From positions 1 to 7,306 of the forward strand of contig CALGFL010000543.1 of NCBI GenBank assembly GCA_937881145.1: a stretch of DNA of 7,306 bases. The letters are read 5' to 3'. How positions within the stretch are numbered: position 1 is the first letter of the stretch; each line of letters starts with the position of its first letter. The notes below the pieces were generated by a model that did no database searches, was not told the origin of the DNA, and worked only from the letters and a program-made list of their open reading frames with translations. The translations under genes and the position numbers were made by a program. The DNA comes from an uncultured Bordetella sp. (lineage in GTDB: Bacteria > Pseudomonadota > Gammaproteobacteria > Burkholderiales > Burkholderiaceae_B). This document shows positions 5,989 to 7,306 of the stretch, in pieces.

Positions 5989-6834
5989 ATGGAAGCCGCG
6001 CTGCTCAACGTCGATCTGCATTGCCATTCCACCGTGTCCGACGGCCAGCTGTCGCCGGTCGAGGTGGCGCGTCGCGCTCATGCCAACGGCGTGGACGTGT
6101 GGGCGCTGACGGACCACGACGAGGTCGCCGGCCAGGCCGAGGCTGGACAGACGGCGCGCGAACTGGGGATGCGCTTCATCACGGGCACGGAAATTTCCGT
6201 GACCTGGGCCGGTCAGACAGTGCACATCGTCGGCTTGAATTTCGATCCGGACGACGCGGCCTTGAGCGCCGGCCTGCGCGCCACCCGCTCCGGGCGCGGC
6301 GAGCGTGCGCGCCGCATGGGCGAGCGCCTGGCGGCGCTGGGCATGCCAGGCGCCTACGAGGGCGCATTGACATTCGCCGGCAACCCCGAGCTCATCAGCC
6401 GCACGCATTTCGCGCGCTATCTGACGGCCCAGGGCTATTGCCCGAACGTGCAGGCCGTGTTCGACAAGTACCTGCACGACGGCGGACCGGGCCACGAACC
6501 CGCGCAATGGGCCACACTGGAGCAGGCCGTATCGTGGATATGCGGTGCCGGCGGACGCGCGGTCGTGGCGCATCCGGGCCGCTACAAATATACGGCCACG
6601 CAGTTCGACGCGCTCTTCGATCATTTCATCCAGCTGGGCGGCGAGGGCGTCGAAGTGGTCACCGGCAGCCATAGTCCCGAAGACGCCCGCAAATATGCGG
6701 GCCAGGCACGGCGCTACGGCCTGCTGGCCTCGCGCGGCTCCGACTTTCACAGCGAGCGCGACAGCCGCGCCGATCTGGGCATGCTGCCCATGCTGCCGCC
6801 GGGCTTGACGCCGGTCTGGCACGATTGGTTCTGA
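5989..6834 (+). CDS. PHP-domain phosphoesterase, TrpH/YciV (RNase AM) family
   Basis: This is a 281-residue metal-dependent phosphoesterase of the polymerase-and-histidinol-phosphatase fold. The metal ligands fall in order: H11 and H13 (DLHCHST), D18, D42-H43 (LTDHDE), E68 (TGTEIS), H140 (SRTHFA), H195 (VAHPGRY), D252 and H254 (GSDFHSE). The helical insertion between E68 and H195 with the SRTHFARYL motif is typical of this subfamily. Known relatives include a 3',5'-nucleotide bisphosphate phosphatase of Chromobacterium violaceum. Escherichia coli RNase AM (formerly TrpH/YciV) is a 5'-3' exoribonuclease that trims rRNA 5' ends. Either or both activities are plausible here, and the protein would act in the cytoplasm. 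The length is normal. The ATG follows the hydrolase stop by 4 bases with only a weak ribosome site, suggesting translational coupling. I left the gene symbol blank because naming in the family is unsettled. Confidence 0.93.
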   Translation: MEAALLNVDLHCHSTVSDGQLSPVEVARRAHANGVDVWALTDHDEVAGQAEAGQTARELGMRFITGTEISVTWAGQTVHIVGLNFDPDDAALSAGLRATRSGRGERARRMGERLAALGMPGAYEGALTFAGNPELISRTHFARYLTAQGYCPNVQAVFDKYLHDGGPGHEPAQWATLEQAVSWICGAGGRAVVAHPGRYKYTATQFDALFDHFIQLGGEGVEVVTGSHSPEDARKYAGQARRYGLLASRGSDFHSERDSRADLGMLPMLPPGLTPVWHDWF

Positions 6835-6856
6835 TGCATACGCTTTTCCCCACGAT

Positions 6857-7306
6857 ATGAACAAGGCATTCGTCAAAGAGTCCGACAACGACGATGAGGA
6901 CGGCGTCCCCGAAGCGCAGGCGCTGCCCGCGGGCACGCGCAACTACATGACTCCGCAGGGCTACGCCCAGCTGCGCGACGAACTGGCGCACCTGATGAAC
7001 GTGGAGCGGCCTTCGGTGGTGCAGATCGTGTCCTGGGCCGCGTCCAACGGCGACCGGTCCGAGAACGGCGATTATCTCTACGGCAAGAAACGCCTGCGCG
7101 AAATCGACCGCCGCATGCGCTTTCTGACCAAGCGCCTGGACATCGCCGAAGTGGTCGATCCGGGCCTGCAGCCCAACCGCGACCAGGTGTTCTTCGGCGC
7201 GACCGTGCTCTACATGGATCGCGCCGGCGAGGAACGCACGGTGACCATCGTGGGCGTGGACGAGGCCGAGCCGCTGGCGGGCCGCATCAGCTGGATTTCT
7301 CCGGTA
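6857..7306 (+). CDS. greB: Transcription elongation factor GreB (3' end outside window)
   Basis: GreB binds the secondary channel of RNA polymerase and stimulates cleavage of the backtracked transcript. The first 150 codons are present with no stop. Residues 30-105 match the GreB coiled coil, including WAASNGDRSENGDY with the acidic tip residues D66 and E69 (D41 and E44 in Escherichia coli GreB), then GKKRLREIDRR. GDRSEN followed by this long basic segment separates it from GreA. The C-terminal FKBP-like domain begins about residue 113 (VFFGATVLYMD) and is cut at ISWISPV, probably 30-40 residues short of the end. An acidic N-terminal extension of about 25 residues (DNDDEDG within 10-16) is absent from the enteric protein. 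There is no clear Shine-Dalgarno before ATG 6857, which lies 22 bases after the PHP stop, so it may share that transcript. Confidence 0.94.
   Translation, partial: MNKAFVKESDNDDEDGVPEAQALPAGTRNYMTPQGYAQLRDELAHLMNVERPSVVQIVSWAASNGDRSENGDYLYGKKRLREIDRRMRFLTKRLDIAEVVDPGLQPNRDQVFFGATVLYMDRAGEERTVTIVGVDEAEPLAGRISWISPV

Noticed and set aside
5839..6942. Minus-strand open frame of 367 codons opposite the hydrolase end, PHP gene and greB start
   Set aside because: It crosses three real plus-strand genes with conserved catalytic motifs. Its translation shows no domain.

Overview
The window is high-GC, densely coded chromosomal DNA. Protein sequences and architecture fit a betaproteobacterium of order Burkholderiales, most likely family Alcaligenaceae (Bordetella/Achromobacter-like). 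The genus is an inference from protein style, not from a marker gene. No RNA genes, insertion sequences, CRISPR arrays or phage genes are visible. The genes look like host chromosomal genes rather than an acquired island.

Layout: (1) bases 2-589, plus strand, the C-terminal part of a diguanylate cyclase (GGDEF domain with an RxxD inhibitory site); its N-terminus lies outside the window. (2) A short AT-richer gap (590-677) that ends in a perfect 7-bp hairpin overlapping a strong ribosome binding site. (3) comEC (678-3176, plus), the inner-membrane DNA-uptake channel with a C-terminal metallo-beta-lactamase domain. Its best-supported start is a rare ATT codon at 678; the first conventional alternative is TTG at 744. 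(4) A convergent minus-strand gene (3196-4950) encoding an unusual fusion: about eight tetratricopeptide repeats followed by a C-terminal ATP-grasp ligase-like domain. (5) A compact divergent promoter region (about 4951-5039) with a -10-like hexamer on each strand and a 16-bp palindrome. (6) A plus-strand run of an alpha/beta hydrolase (5040-5984), a PHP-domain phosphoesterase of the TrpH/YciV (RNase AM) type (5989-6834), and greB (6857 to the window end, truncated). The gaps are 4 and 22 bases, so co-transcription is likely.

How they work together: the last two genes both act in RNA metabolism. The PHP enzyme acts on nucleoside bisphosphates or RNA 5' ends, and GreB rescues backtracked RNA polymerase. 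The hydrolase has no assignable substrate. ComEC acts in DNA uptake. The TPR/ATP-grasp protein is the least understood item, since its sequence predicts an ATP-dependent ligase with a protein-interaction scaffold but nothing here shows its substrate. I found no clear multi-gene undescribed system. The best leads are the TPR/ATP-grasp fusion and the ATT start plus hairpin in front of comEC.
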